A stretch of DNA of 64,000 nt, taken from assembly GCA_039640495.1 (NCBI GenBank), contig CP046864.1:2715001-2779000 (forward strand), read 5' to 3'. Of this stretch, positions 8,405-17,404 are shown one piece after another. Under the pieces are notes generated by a model, which saw only the letters and a list, made by a program, of their open reading frames with translations, did not search any database and had not been told where the DNA came from. The position numbers and the translations under genes are program-made. Source of the stretch: Rhodobacteraceae bacterium IMCC1335 (lineage in GTDB: Bacteria > Pseudomonadota > Alphaproteobacteria > Rhodobacterales > Rhodobacteraceae). The stretch's first letter is position 1, and each line of letters starts with the position of its first letter.

Positions 8405-9084
8405 CAGAGTGCCCTCCCTGAAGAATGTGATGTGATTGGCGCCGGTGACTGTGCAGTGCGCCATCCGATCACGGTCTCCTCCAACAAATCGATCAAATCT
8501 CGAGCACTGCCTTTAAAACTCTGCAGCATGAGTGCAACGTCTTGAGTGGATGGCGACATGCCTTCGTCTTCTAGAATAGCTTTTGCACGAGGCACCCAGT
8601 CTTGGTTTGTTGGTGGGGTAAGATCTACAACGCGAAACCTGCTTAGGATGGCACCGAGTATCCGCGATTTGTGGTTGGTGGTGGCAATGAAGCGAATGTA
8701 GGAGCGCTTTGCGTCCATAAAATCGCGAAACAAGGGTTGCTGCGTGCGAAGATCTAGCGTGTCGATTTCATTGATCACCACAAGAGCTTTATCTGAGTTG
8801 CCAAAGAGCTGGAAATTAGTCTCTGCCATAATTTGTGACTGCAGGTCTTTCCCTGAACTTCCCCCATTGAATTCCCAGGTCATGTTCTGGATGTTTTTGG
8901 TTTTGAAGTATGTCTGGGCAATGACACGCGCGGCTTCCGTCTTTCCAGCGCCAGGTGGGCCCACGAGTAATAGGGGCTTTGAGGGTATAGCAGTACAGTA
9001 TTGCTGTATGATGCCTGCGTTGAGCGGATCGGCAATAACGAGATCCTCAAAAGTTGATGGAAGATGTTTGAGATCAAAAGACAT
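8404..9084 (-). CDS. AAA+ ATPase resembling an RFC/clamp-loader subunit
   Basis: A 226-residue AAA+ protein. It has GPPGAGKT (Walker A, 42-49), VVINEID (Walker B, about 102-108), ATTNH (sensor 1, 134-138) and an LSRF arginine-finger-like box at 147-150, in the order seen in RFC small subunits and phage T4 gp44. The Walker B aspartate is replaced by asparagine (NEID), as also occurs in some eukaryotic RFC subunits. The DNA-binding collar domain is short or missing. I chose 9084 because GGAGG sits just before it. It is the second gene of a four-gene operon; whether it loads a clamp, remodels a partner or serves defence is unknown. Confidence 0.8.
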   Translation of the reverse strand: MSFDLKHLPSTFEDLVIADPLNAGIIQQYCTAIPSKPLLLVGPPGAGKTEAARVIAQTYFKTKNIQNMTWEFNGGSSGKDLQSQIMAETNFQLFGNSDKALVVINEIDTLDLRTQQPLFRDFMDAKRSYIRFIATTNHKSRILGAILSRFRVVDLTPPTNQDWVPRAKAILEDEGMSPSTQDVALMLQSFKGSARDLIDLLEETVIGWRTAQSPAPITSHSSGRAL

Positions 9085-9144
9085 GTTTGCCTCCATGAGA
9101 AAAATGGAAAAGGGCGACCTTGAAGCCGCCCGTTGAAATTTAAT

Positions 9145-9963
9145 TTAGCCATAATGTGGAGCTGTCGCGCCATTTGTGCGTATCGCTGTTCCATTGATCG
9201 AGGCATTCGGCATTGAACTCACAGTGATCATTTTGGAGGTAAATTCGCGGACATCGCGTGCACGTCGTTCTGCAAGATCACCAGCATCAACCTGCGCTTT
9301 GCTATCCTGGGCACGTTGATCCAGATCTTTGCCGGAAGATACTAGGACTGCGTCAATGACACCTGCTTCGTTGCAACCGTAGACAATTGTACCTGTGCCA
9401 TCATCGTGACAGCGCACAAGAGCAACCGCATAATCTTCTTCATAGTCTGTATTTGGTTGAATGAAGGTAGGAAGCTCAAATGTGCTGACCCCGACCTGGA
9501 CCTCTGCCAGGCCATCAAGCGCTAGCTTTTTATAATCATCCTTGCTCATTGTGCTGGCTTTTTGTGCCTTAGGAACACGGCGCACCTCTTCAATGCCGCC
9601 ACATTCTTGCACATAGCTGGTGAAGCTTTGATCTGGACCTTTCATGTCATGGGCGATCGCAATCACGCGGGCGTAAGAGTCCTCACGCCGACCTGCTTTA
9701 CCAAAGACATAGCGAATGACCTTCAGTGCTAAGCTGGTATTTGCCTGAATTTTTAGATCCAAATCTGTGAGCAGTGAGGCAAAGGCACGACGCTTGCCTA
9801 CTTCGGCCTTCAACTCAGAATAAAGTGCGTAGATTTGCTCCAAGATTGCATAGAGCTCAGTTGTGGCGGCACGCATTGTGCCTTCTTCCCAGACCACGCG
9901 CGCGGCGGACATTTGCTCGAGGCGCGTATGGATGTCGTGTTTAATTTGAGATTGAACTGACAT
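9145..9963 (-). CDS. unknown protein, first gene of the RFC-like operon
   Basis: A 272-residue soluble protein with AAGGA eight bases before the start. The N-terminal third is helical (RLEQMSAARVVWEEGTMRAA) and the rest mixed, with an acidic central segment. No catalytic motif recognised. It lies 60 bases before the ATPase gene and heads the operon, whose promoter should lie in the AT-rich divergent gap 9964-10173. Unknown function. Confidence 0.75.
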   Translation of the reverse strand: MSVQSQIKHDIHTRLEQMSAARVVWEEGTMRAATTELYAILEQIYALYSELKAEVGKRRAFASLLTDLDLKIQANTSLALKVIRYVFGKAGRREDSYARVIAIAHDMKGPDQSFTSYVQECGGIEEVRRVPKAQKASTMSKDDYKKLALDGLAEVQVGVSTFELPTFIQPNTDYEEDYAVALVRCHDDGTGTIVYGCNEAGVIDAVLVSSGKDLDQRAQDSKAQVDAGDLAERRARDVREFTSKMITVSSMPNASINGTAIRTNGATAPHYG

Positions 9964-10173
9964 TGGTTTTTCCTTTCAGAACATTTGATTGAAACCCCTG
10001 AAAACACAGGGGTGGTTGCAAACTCTGATGCTGGATGACGCTTCATGACACAAAGTTAAGGTGAACAGTCATTTGCGGGCATGTAGGTTCAAACAAGCAC
10101 AGAATGAGACTCACGCTATCGACTTTGAACCTTGAAAAACTAAAACCATATACATCATGAAGGAGATGGTTTT

Positions 10174-10941
10174 ATGGTCTACGACGCGACCATTGAGCTG
10201 CAATCGCCACTGAGCTTTATGACAGCTCCGCCAAATATAGACGATTTAAAAGGCACGAGATTCCGTGAGCCCAGAAATTCGCCCTATAAAGATGCACCTG
10301 CCTTCATGGCCTCGCTTTATTACTGGTGGTGGGCTTTCTTACGGCGCAACACCGCATACAAACGCACATGCCGCCAAAGTGGCAATGGAAGACTGGGGTG
10401 GCTTTATAATGATTTTGGGAATGTTTTTGGCAATGACTTCTTATCTTGGTGGCGAAGTCATCAATTGCTCTTTGCAGAACAGAATAAAGCAATGCCAGAA
10501 GAAGCAGGCATTGGCCTGAACTACTGGCTTGATCCTCGCAAACCCTTCAATCAGATCCACGAAGAGACTAAAGCACTGCACTTACGCGCACATTCACTTT
10601 TAAAAAATAATGAATCTACGCGTGCTTCCTCAGCACGTTACCCAATCTATAAAAATGTCTCTTCACACACACTGTACAAAACACTGACACTCTGGGATCT
10701 GCACCTGTATTATCCCGATATGTCAAAATATGACTTAGGTGTAAAAGCGGGGCTTAAGCCTAATCTTATGCCTGAGACCAAATATGGTGAACGGCGGACC
10801 AAACAGGCGATGCAGGTCAAAGCACACAATCACCGTGCGCGCACAAGCATTGCCAATCAGACCAGTCGATATCTACGCACAGCGCGGCAGTATATTGAGA
10901 ATGTCGGCAAGGGTGAGTTTCCAAAATTTGTGGGCCGTTAA
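10174..10941 (+). CDS. element backbone protein of the 'WW' family, E1 member
   Basis: A 255-residue protein with an AAGGAG ribosome site. It has an aromatic cluster (YYWWWAFLRRNTAYKR, about 49-64), then NDFGN and FLSWWR (near 90), and a basic Lys/Arg-rich C terminus ending ENVGKGEFP. The same succession (aromatic cluster, Y, FG, F..WW, basic tail, G-F-P) is present in the E2 proteins at 42077 and 44731, so the three form a divergent family. The motif resembles the W-E-F-L-R-R-N-x-x-Y signature of some alphaproteobacterial mobile-element regulators. A DNA-binding regulatory role is a guess. Confidence 0.75.
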   Translation: MVYDATIELQSPLSFMTAPPNIDDLKGTRFREPRNSPYKDAPAFMASLYYWWWAFLRRNTAYKRTCRQSGNGRLGWLYNDFGNVFGNDFLSWWRSHQLLFAEQNKAMPEEAGIGLNYWLDPRKPFNQIHEETKALHLRAHSLLKNNESTRASSARYPIYKNVSSHTLYKTLTLWDLHLYYPDMSKYDLGVKAGLKPNLMPETKYGERRTKQAMQVKAHNHRARTSIANQTSRYLRTARQYIENVGKGEFPKFVGR

Positions 10942-10990
10942 AACAAGTATAAACAACCTTAGGGTGCATTTTATCCACAGGTTCGCTAAT

Positions 10991-11047
10991 CAAACACTGT
11001 GTTTGCAACAGTACTGTTTGCCCACTTTGCTCAAACAGTACTGTTTG
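10991..11047. promoter_or_regulatory. cluster of three CAAACA...TGTTTG palindromes
   Basis: Three dyads in 57 bases: CAAACAC-T-GTGTTTG at 10991-11005, AACAGTACTGTT at 11007-11018 and the perfect 16-bp CAAACAGTACTGTTTG at 11032-11047. A fourth half-site (AGTGTTTGCCC) lies near 11081. Such phased palindromes are typical operators; the downstream gene at 11208 and the upstream WW-family gene are the candidate targets. The binding protein is unknown. Confidence 0.65.
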
Positions 11048-11207
11048 GTCACTTGTAAATAAATGCCATGTTAACATGCAGTGTTTGCCCGCACATCAAT
11101 AAGTAGAACACATCACACCTTTAAGGTGTATTCCTCATAAAAACAGATGTTTAAGTGATAAATAACTGTGAGGCAGGTCCTCCTGCCCAACAGTTGAGGA
11201 ATTTTAG

Positions 11208-11534
11208 ATGTCACGACATATTTTAGAAACAGCGCGCCGCGAACTTATCTCTGCAGGACTTGTGCAGCATTCCACGGAGTTTTGCCGCGCTTGGCTTGGG
11301 AAAAGTGAATGTTACCTGCGAACTTTGCGCATTCAAAACATTGACCCAAGCGCAGACGCACTTTCAACCTTTGCGAGTAAATTACGCTATTATGCAGAAC
11401 GTCTTGAGCAGACTGGAGAAAGCAACCATCTAGCCCTGGCACGCTTGCTAAGAAAACATCAAAAATTAAGCGAGGGCGCCCTAGACCAAAAAGCGCGTCA
11501 TAAGTGGATGCAGCCCGAGAGGATGGGTCTATGA
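11208..11534 (+). CDS. small element backbone protein (DUF6626-like)
   Basis: A 108-residue basic protein. The block FCRAWLGKSECYLRTLR followed by PSADALS and LRYYAERLEQ is shared in outline with the E2 protein at 42818-43108 (NWLNKCSSYYRSYK, then a helical A-L pattern). I recall this as the DUF6626 pattern of alphaproteobacterial mobile elements, without being able to check. It lies downstream of the palindrome cluster and a GTGATAAATAACTGTGA leader, and couples to a tiny ORF at its end (ATGA). Function unknown. Confidence 0.75.
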   Translation: MSRHILETARRELISAGLVQHSTEFCRAWLGKSECYLRTLRIQNIDPSADALSTFASKLRYYAERLEQTGESNHLALARLLRKHQKLSEGALDQKARHKWMQPERMGL

Positions 11535-11662
11535 CAGCGCTCGAAATGGGTCTTGCAGCTAAAAAATTTGCACTGCGGTTTTTTCTAGGGAAGTACTTAT
11601 CAGTTCTGGGTGGTGATTTTGCGCCACCCCAGTATGTAAACCTAGGAGCTGCTCATGGATGA
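11531..11662 (+). CDS. 43-residue coupled small protein
   Basis: Its ATG overlaps the stop of the preceding gene (ATGA) and its last codons overlap the start of the next gene (ATG at 11655), so three genes are chained. The product (MTALEMGLAAKKFALRFF...) has an amphipathic basic N-terminal helix and no cysteines. Not recognised; the main support is the overlap at both ends. It could merely be a coupling leader. Confidence 0.5.
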   Translation: MTALEMGLAAKKFALRFFLGKYLSVLGGDFAPPQYVNLGAAHG

Positions 11663-12020
11663 TCGTGAAGAAATGCGCCGCCTCATTGACATGATCGAAA
11701 AGTCTGCAGGATCCAATACGATTGAGCAGGCAGTCGATGATCTAAAGACTTTTGCGAATACGGCCAGCTTCTTGGCAAACAAGCTCGATAGCAGGCTGAA
11801 GGCAGGCGAGGTGAAGAAGAAAAAGCCTGCAAAGTCTGGCAAGGGGATAGGGCTATCGAAACCAGCGCCACCTCCCATTCCAAAGTCCCGTAACACACCT
11901 AAACCGCAGGACTCTGTGAGTGGTTTGCCTCAAGCTACCAGCACCAGCATCTCACAAGCCGACTATGACAAGGTGAAGCCTGTGCGTCCTATTGGAGCAT
12001 TGAGCGCAAACGAGGGTTGA
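11655..12020 (+). CDS. hypothetical protein with basic proline-rich centre
   Basis: A 121-residue protein. An N-terminal helical region (REEMRRLIDMIEKSAG, then DLKTFANTASFLANKL) is followed by a Lys/Pro-rich disordered stretch and an S/T-rich tail. Third gene of the 11208-12020 chain. No family recognised; the composition suggests a helix-mediated oligomer with a flexible nucleic-acid- or protein-binding tail. Confidence 0.65.
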   Translation: MDDREEMRRLIDMIEKSAGSNTIEQAVDDLKTFANTASFLANKLDSRLKAGEVKKKKPAKSGKGIGLSKPAPPPIPKSRNTPKPQDSVSGLPQATSTSISQADYDKVKPVRPIGALSANEG

Positions 12021-12149
12021 GCAATAACGCAGCCATGTGTCTGTTTTATAATGAAAAATATATGATTTTTGTGAAGATATATTCATTCTAGACTTGTCCA
12101 ATCAGTTGCCTGACAGGCATAGCAAGAATGGTTTGCAGCACATTCACTG

Positions 12150-13073
12150 TTATTCATCGTCCGAAGGCTCATCTGATGAGTCATCGTCTTCAGAATGCAC
12201 ACTGTCTGAGCTTGTACCTGGATCTTGACCTTCTCCGCTGACGGCCTCGTCCATGCTCACGGTATTCACCACAAGCTCAAAGGTATCGAGAATATCAGGA
12301 TGGTTCTGTGTGAGGTAATCTTTCACGGTTGGTGTGGAGATCAGTTTGCTTAAATACCCGCGCGCGACGACTAAATTAAGGAGGTCTGAGCCGTAATTGG
12401 CCTCTGCATCTTTGTACTTGGTTTGCACCTGGCTCATTTCTTTTTCCAATTTAACGATCTTTTCTAACGGATCTCCTTGAGGAATGTCTGGTTTGGAGGG
12501 CGCCGTGTCTGTGCGCTGTTCTGGCGGCGTTGCCTTAAGTAGGGCTTCAGCGTGGGGTCCTGTGATTTTATCTGCGGCGATCATCAACTCGACGGCCTCC
12601 ACTTGGCGCGCAGCTTTCATTTTGCGCAGGAAACGTGTGACCTCTGGGTTGAACTGTTGGTCTTGTAAGAGCTCAACGGCCTGGGGGCACACACCATGCA
12701 ACAAGTTCACACGCGTGTTGATGGCTGAGAGATTGACATTAAACGCGCGTGCTAAGCGCTCTTTGCTGACACCTTTGTCGATTGCGCGACGCAACATATA
12801 GTGCTCCTGCACCGTAGACAGTCTATTTATGCGATGGTTGTAGGTGTAGGTCTCAAAATCTTTGGCGATAAGACAAGGGGCCTGATCTTCGCCCAATTCC
12901 TTGAGTGCGAGCACGCGTAGGTTCCCATCGAGTAGGAGGAAGGTTTCGTTTTGGTCATCTGTTGGGATTATAGAAAGCGGCTCAATCAATCCAATTTCTT
13001 TGATGGAAGAGAGGATCTGTTTGAATTTGCGCGTGGTCATCACACCGTCAGGTACTTTCTTGCTTGGCATCAA
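12150..13073 (-). CDS. ParB/RepB-like partition protein, 5' end possibly truncated
   Basis: The protein has a ParB-like N domain (FLLLDGNLRVLALKEL), a central helix-turn-helix (SKERLARAFNVNLSAINTRV near 100-120) and a RepB-type C-terminal half, then a very acidic tail. Such proteins occur singly or in pairs on alphaproteobacterial transposons and islands. The frame stays open about 17 codons upstream of the TTG at 13073 (reading ENLPQLVTIEH) to a stop without a good start. The true N terminus may have been lost when the metal block arrived at about 13150-13209. No partner ParA is present. Confidence 0.8.
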   Translation of the reverse strand: MMPSKKVPDGVMTTRKFKQILSSIKEIGLIEPLSIIPTDDQNETFLLLDGNLRVLALKELGEDQAPCLIAKDFETYTYNHRINRLSTVQEHYMLRRAIDKGVSKERLARAFNVNLSAINTRVNLLHGVCPQAVELLQDQQFNPEVTRFLRKMKAARQVEAVELMIAADKITGPHAEALLKATPPEQRTDTAPSKPDIPQGDPLEKIVKLEKEMSQVQTKYKDAEANYGSDLLNLVVARGYLSKLISTPTVKDYLTQNHPDILDTFELVVNTVSMDEAVSGEGQDPGTSSDSVHSEDDDSSDEPSDDE

Positions 13074-13209
13074 ATGTTCGATGGTGACTAATTGAGGCAG
13101 GTTTTCGTAGTTTAAACGAATATCGGACGGGCTGTCGTTTTTCTTCTTGAAGCTCTAGTTGCTGTAGCTCGTATCCTTGCCAAAATAGTCGCGAATCTAG
13201 GGATAATTC
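13074..13209. other. junction between E1 backbone and GC-rich metal block
   Basis: The minus strand reads in frame into the ParB-like protein as far as about 13125. Beyond that, a second minus-strand frame (DSRLFWQGYELQQLE) looks like a piece of another gene. From 13210 on, GC content and codon use change sharply. No inverted repeat or target duplication typical of a transposon end was found. Confidence 0.5.
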
Positions 13210-15555
13210 ATGCCACACGTTGCTGCTCATCATGATCACGATCATGCCGCTGCTTCTTCTTCAGAAACAGGTACAAGTTGCTGCGGCGGTGATGCTATCG
13301 CGCCAACGCAAGTCAGCGCCTCCGACGGGCGAAGTTTTCACGTCAGCGGTTTGGACTGCGCGGAAGAGGTCTCGATCCTCAACAAAGTCGTCGGTCCAGA
13401 GGTCGGAGGGGCGGAATTTCTGGCCTTTGACGTCATTAACGCCAGAATGACCGTTCTTGAAGGTGGCACGTCAGTGTCCTCGGACAACATCATCAAGGCG
13501 GTCGCATCAACAGGCATGACGGCCAAACCGTGGGATGTCGAGGACGCCAGCGCTGATCAGGCTGCACATCTGAAGAAACAAAAGCTGTTCACGATGCTGA
13601 GCGGAGGCTTTTGGGCGGCGGGGTTCATTTACCACCTTGTTGAAACTGGCATCGGCGGGGCCATCGGCATTTTTTCCGGCCATGGTGAAGCCGCGATGCC
13701 AATTGCGGAAATCGCCTTGTTCGCTGGCGCTATTCTATTAGGTGTGTGGCTGGTCGCACCTAAAGCATGGTCGTCTGCGCGTCGGATCTCTCCTGATATG
13801 AACCTGTTGATGGTGGTTGCCGTTGCCGGTGCAATCGCACTTGGAGAGTTCTTTGAGGCCGCGACTGTTGCGTTTTTCTTCTCACTTTCACTGTATCTTG
13901 AAAGCTGGAGCGTCGGGCGCGCACGCAATGCTGTCTCGGCACTTCTCGACCTCGCGCCTCCTACGGCGCGGATTATTTACGATGATGGGTCTGAGGCTGA
14001 TATGCCTGCAGCGGCCGTTGCTATTGGAACCAAGTTCATCGTGCGCGGTGGTGACCGCATTCCTCTCGACGGAGAAGTTGTCGACGGGGCGGGAGCCGTC
14101 GACCAGGCCCCCATTACAGGTGAAAGCGCCTTGGTGCCAAAGGAGGCAGGCGACGATGTCTACGCGGGCACCATAAATGGTGAGGGCACGTTGACTGTAC
14201 GGGCATCGAAGGCCGCGTCTGACACGGTTCTGTCCAAGATCATTCGCATGGTTGGCGATGCGCATTCGCGTCGCGCGGAGGTCGAACAATGGGTGACAAA
14301 GTTCGCCCGCATTTACACGCCAGTTGTGATGGTGCTTGCCATTCTCATTGCTGTAATCCCCCCACTTGTCGCGGGCGGCGATTGGGGCTTTTGGTTCTAC
14401 AACGCACTGGTTCTTTTGGTCATCGCCTGCCCTTGTGCTTTGGTGATCTCGACTCCAGTTTCTATTGTCGCGGCCCTCGCCGCCTCGGCGCGCAACGGTG
14501 TGCTGATCAAGGGCGGAGCCTATGTCGAAGCCCCGGGTCGCACGACAGCACTGGCCATGGACAAGACCGGTACGATCACCATGAGTGAGCCCGAGGTTGC
14601 GGCCATTTATCCGCTTGGTGACACAAGCGAAGCCGAACTTATGGCACGGGCCGTTGCCCTCGAAGCGCGCTCGTCACATCCTCTGGCACGGGCGATCCTT
14701 GGCCGTGCAGAGCGAGACGGAATAAAAATTGTCGCCGCCGAGGATACCCGAACCGTTCCAGGACGCGGCCTTGAGGGTCAAATGGATGGTCAGTCCATAT
14801 GGCTCGGCTCCGATCGGTTTGCCGAGGAAAAGGGCCTTGGCGGGGATATCCCGGCTGATCTACGCAATCAGATCGAAGGCGCTGGAAGCACGCTTGTGGC
14901 GATCGGTGACGCGAAAGGCGTCAGCGGCGTTCTCGAACTGCGTGACCGGATCCGGCCAGATGCCAAGGGCATTATCGCGCGCTTGCACGCTCAAGGCGTT
15001 AAAAAGATCATCATGCTAACGGGTGACAACGCGGCCACCGCAAGTGCAGTGGCTGCCGAGGTCGGCATCGACGAGGTGCGTGCAGAACTCTTGCCCGAGG
15101 ACAAGGTCACAGCGATCGAGGAGCTGGTCGCACAATATAGCACCGTCGCAATGATCGGGGACGGAGTGAATGACGCACCGGCAATGGCGCGTGCGCATTA
15201 CGGCATCGCAATGGGCGCAGTTGGGTCGGACGCTGCGATTGAAACGGCGGACATCGCGCTCATGACCGATGATATCGGCAAAGTTCCATGGCTGATCGGG
15301 CATTCGCGCCGGACCATGTCGATCATCAAACAGAACATCGGCCTGTCTTTAGCAACCAAGGCAGTCTTCGTAGTCGCGACCGCCTTTGGCATGGCGTCCA
15401 TGTGGGGCGCGATCGCGGCAGACGTCGGGGTTTCGCTCCTCGTTGTCGCGAATGCCTTGCGGTTGTTACGAGCGCGCGACAACGATCAAGGACCGCGCGG
15501 CGGAGAGCAAGTTGGCGAAGAATTGGCAAAGGGCGCGCTGGCTCACGGCCATTGA
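13210..15555 (+). CDS. Zn2+/Cd2+/Pb2+-exporting P1B-type ATPase
   Basis: A 781-residue heavy-metal export ATPase of the inner membrane (ZntA/CadA class). A His-rich N terminus (HHDHDH) and a CCGG pair are followed by a degenerate HMA domain reading GLDCAEE rather than GMxCxxC, several membrane helices, the CPC metal-transport motif (about 406), DKTGTIT phosphorylation site (about 450), SSHPLA and GDGVNDAP (about 650). First gene of the metal block. The MerR regulator at 20808 is the likely controller of metal response, though it is 5 kb away. Confidence 0.93.
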   Translation: MPHVAAHHDHDHAAASSSETGTSCCGGDAIAPTQVSASDGRSFHVSGLDCAEEVSILNKVVGPEVGGAEFLAFDVINARMTVLEGGTSVSSDNIIKAVASTGMTAKPWDVEDASADQAAHLKKQKLFTMLSGGFWAAGFIYHLVETGIGGAIGIFSGHGEAAMPIAEIALFAGAILLGVWLVAPKAWSSARRISPDMNLLMVVAVAGAIALGEFFEAATVAFFFSLSLYLESWSVGRARNAVSALLDLAPPTARIIYDDGSEADMPAAAVAIGTKFIVRGGDRIPLDGEVVDGAGAVDQAPITGESALVPKEAGDDVYAGTINGEGTLTVRASKAASDTVLSKIIRMVGDAHSRRAEVEQWVTKFARIYTPVVMVLAILIAVIPPLVAGGDWGFWFYNALVLLVIACPCALVISTPVSIVAALAASARNGVLIKGGAYVEAPGRTTALAMDKTGTITMSEPEVAAIYPLGDTSEAELMARAVALEARSSHPLARAILGRAERDGIKIVAAEDTRTVPGRGLEGQMDGQSIWLGSDRFAEEKGLGGDIPADLRNQIEGAGSTLVAIGDAKGVSGVLELRDRIRPDAKGIIARLHAQGVKKIIMLTGDNAATASAVAAEVGIDEVRAELLPEDKVTAIEELVAQYSTVAMIGDGVNDAPAMARAHYGIAMGAVGSDAAIETADIALMTDDIGKVPWLIGHSRRTMSIIKQNIGLSLATKAVFVVATAFGMASMWGAIAADVGVSLLVVANALRLLRARDNDQGPRGGEQVGEELAKGALAHGH

Positions 15556-15621
15556 TTGGCGGAAGGCAACGCTGTATCAGATAGGCAAAACGAACCTCCG
15601 AAGAAAAGGCATTGGGCAGTA

Positions 15622-16131
15622 ATGATAACAAAATTACCGAGACGGCTGTTCCTATCTGGTGCGGTCGCGACATTCTTGGCCGGATGCGCCAACAAATTCA
15701 GTTCGTACACTGGCCCTGACGTGACACGCCTGCGCCTCTACAAATCTCAACGACTGCTCGTTCTCGATGGAGCGCAGGGCGTGCTGCGCTCTTACCCGGT
15801 CGGGCTTGGTTTTGCCCCGGAAGGACACAAGCAATTCGAGGGCGACGGACGCACGCCCGAAGGAACCTATACCATCGACCGCCGAAATCCCGAGAGCCTG
15901 TTTCATCTCTCAATTGGCATTTCGTACCCGAATGCGGCCGACCGCGCTTTTGCGGCAGCTCAGGGCCAGTCTCCAGGGGGTGATATCTTTATCCACGGTG
16001 GCCCGAGGCGGGGGATCGATCCAACGAATAAGCAGGACTGGACCGCCGGATGTATTGCGGTCAGTGATCGGCAGATTGAAGAGATTTATGCAATGGTGCG
16101 CGATGGCACGCCCATCGACATTTATGCCTGA
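15622..16131 (+). CDS. L,D-transpeptidase lipoprotein (YkuD family)
   Basis: A 169-residue exported protein. The start at 15622 gives MITKLPRRLFLSG with a lipobox (FLAGC), so a membrane-anchored lipoprotein is expected. The YkuD catalytic HGG...TAGCIAVSD motif with its cysteine is near residue 135-145. It could form 3-3 peptidoglycan cross-links or attach outer-membrane proteins. It overlaps the convergent lspA 3' end by ten bases; lspA encodes the signal peptidase that would process it. Confidence 0.88.
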   Translation: MITKLPRRLFLSGAVATFLAGCANKFSSYTGPDVTRLRLYKSQRLLVLDGAQGVLRSYPVGLGFAPEGHKQFEGDGRTPEGTYTIDRRNPESLFHLSIGISYPNAADRAFAAAQGQSPGGDIFIHGGPRRGIDPTNKQDWTAGCIAVSDRQIEEIYAMVRDGTPIDIYA

Positions 16132-16589
16132 CGACGTGCGTCCCACACCGGATACAACAAAAGTACGCCAACGCCACATACGACAAAAACATCGGCCAAG
16201 TTGAAGGCCGGCCAATACAGGCCCGCGATGTGGAAGCTCAGAAAGTCAGTAACGGCTTGAAATCGGAAGCGATCTACAACGTTTCCGAGTGCGCCGCCAA
16301 TGATCGCACCAAGTGCAACAGCTTCGATACGATTGTCGCTGCGAAAAAGCAGCACACCGAGAACGGCACATATCAAAAGCGCCAATGCCGACAGTCCCCA
16401 CCAAGGCATGCCCCCGAACATCCCGAAGCTAACCCCATCATTTTGAACATACACAAGGTCGAATATGGGTAAGATTTGAATGCCGGTGGCAAACGAGGAT
16501 GCGTTGTCCATGACAAAGAACTTCGTGACTTGATCCACGAAAAGAGCGATCAACACGGTAGTCAGGCCGGGAAGGATGAATATCTTCAT
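16122..16589 (-). CDS. lspA: lipoprotein signal peptidase
   Basis: A 155-residue inner-membrane aspartyl protease with four hydrophobic segments. The two catalytic motifs are present: GNVVDR (about 103) and FNLADV (about 130). It cleaves prolipoproteins after lipidation. LspA copies often accompany metal-resistance genes on mobile elements (with CadA/CzcD), which fits this setting; the housekeeping copy should be elsewhere. It sits seven bases from the ZIP gene, at the end of the minus-strand operon. Confidence 0.93.
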   Translation of the reverse strand: MKIFILPGLTTVLIALFVDQVTKFFVMDNASSFATGIQILPIFDLVYVQNDGVSFGMFGGMPWWGLSALALLICAVLGVLLFRSDNRIEAVALGAIIGGALGNVVDRFRFQAVTDFLSFHIAGLYWPAFNLADVFVVCGVGVLLLYPVWDARRQA

Positions 16590-16595
16590 CTTTTT

Positions 16596-17378
16596 TTATC
16601 CGAGCCAGACGTCCAAAAACAGCATGATGACCAAGCCGATCGCAAGGCCAAGTGTTGCCTTGTTCTGATGACCGCTTCGGTGGGTTTCAGGAATGATCTC
16701 GTGACTGATAACGTAGAGCATCGCACCTGCGGCAAACGCCAAACCCCAAGGAAGAAGCGGTTCGGAGATCGTGATGATCCCCGCACCCAAAAGCCCTCCA
16801 ATGGGTTCAACCATGCCAGTTAATGCGGCGATCCCCCAAGCCCGGACTTTCGAATACCCTTCGCCGAGCAGTGACACCGCGACGGCCAGACCTTCGGGCG
16901 CGTTCTGCAGCCCGATCCCGATCGCAAGCGGCATACCACCTGACACACCGTCCGCGCCGAAGCCGACGCCAACAGCGAGCCCTTCAGGAAAATTGTGGAT
17001 CGTGATGGCGATAATGAACAACCACACCCGTCGAAGGGATGCTGCCTCCGGCCCTTCGCGACCTGTGCTGAAATGCTCATGCGGGAGTTTCTCGTTCATG
17101 AGTGCCACGGCACCCATCCCGAGGAGGATCGCAATACACACAATAGCTGCCGGTGCGGCCTCGTTCACATACCGTAGTTCAGCAGCATCAAGTGCCGGTA
17201 TAATCAAGGAAAAGAACGATGCCGCCAGCATCACGCCTGCTGCGAAACCAAGTGAGAGGTCTCGGGTAGCGCGAGACGGTACGCGACCAAAAAGCACGGG
17301 TATTGCGCCAATGGCGGTCATTGAACCTGCGGCAAGACTACCCAGAAATCCGAGCATGATGGGGGAGAGAGTGTCCAA
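16596..17378 (-). CDS. ZIP-family metal transporter
   Basis: A 260-residue membrane protein of the ZIP family, close to the ZupT/GufA group. It has HNFPEG and QNAPEG metal-site motifs in helices 4 and 5 and ISHEIIPETH near residue 227. ZIP proteins move Zn2+ and other divalent metals towards the cytoplasm, the opposite direction to the ATPase at 13210, so the block may manage uptake and export together. Part of the minus-strand operon. Confidence 0.9.
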   Translation of the reverse strand: MDTLSPIMLGFLGSLAAGSMTAIGAIPVLFGRVPSRATRDLSLGFAAGVMLAASFFSLIIPALDAAELRYVNEAAPAAIVCIAILLGMGAVALMNEKLPHEHFSTGREGPEAASLRRVWLFIIAITIHNFPEGLAVGVGFGADGVSGGMPLAIGIGLQNAPEGLAVAVSLLGEGYSKVRAWGIAALTGMVEPIGGLLGAGIITISEPLLPWGLAFAAGAMLYVISHEIIPETHRSGHQNKATLGLAIGLVIMLFLDVWLG

Positions 17379-17404
17379 ATTTATATCTTTCGTTGTAAAT
17401 CTCT

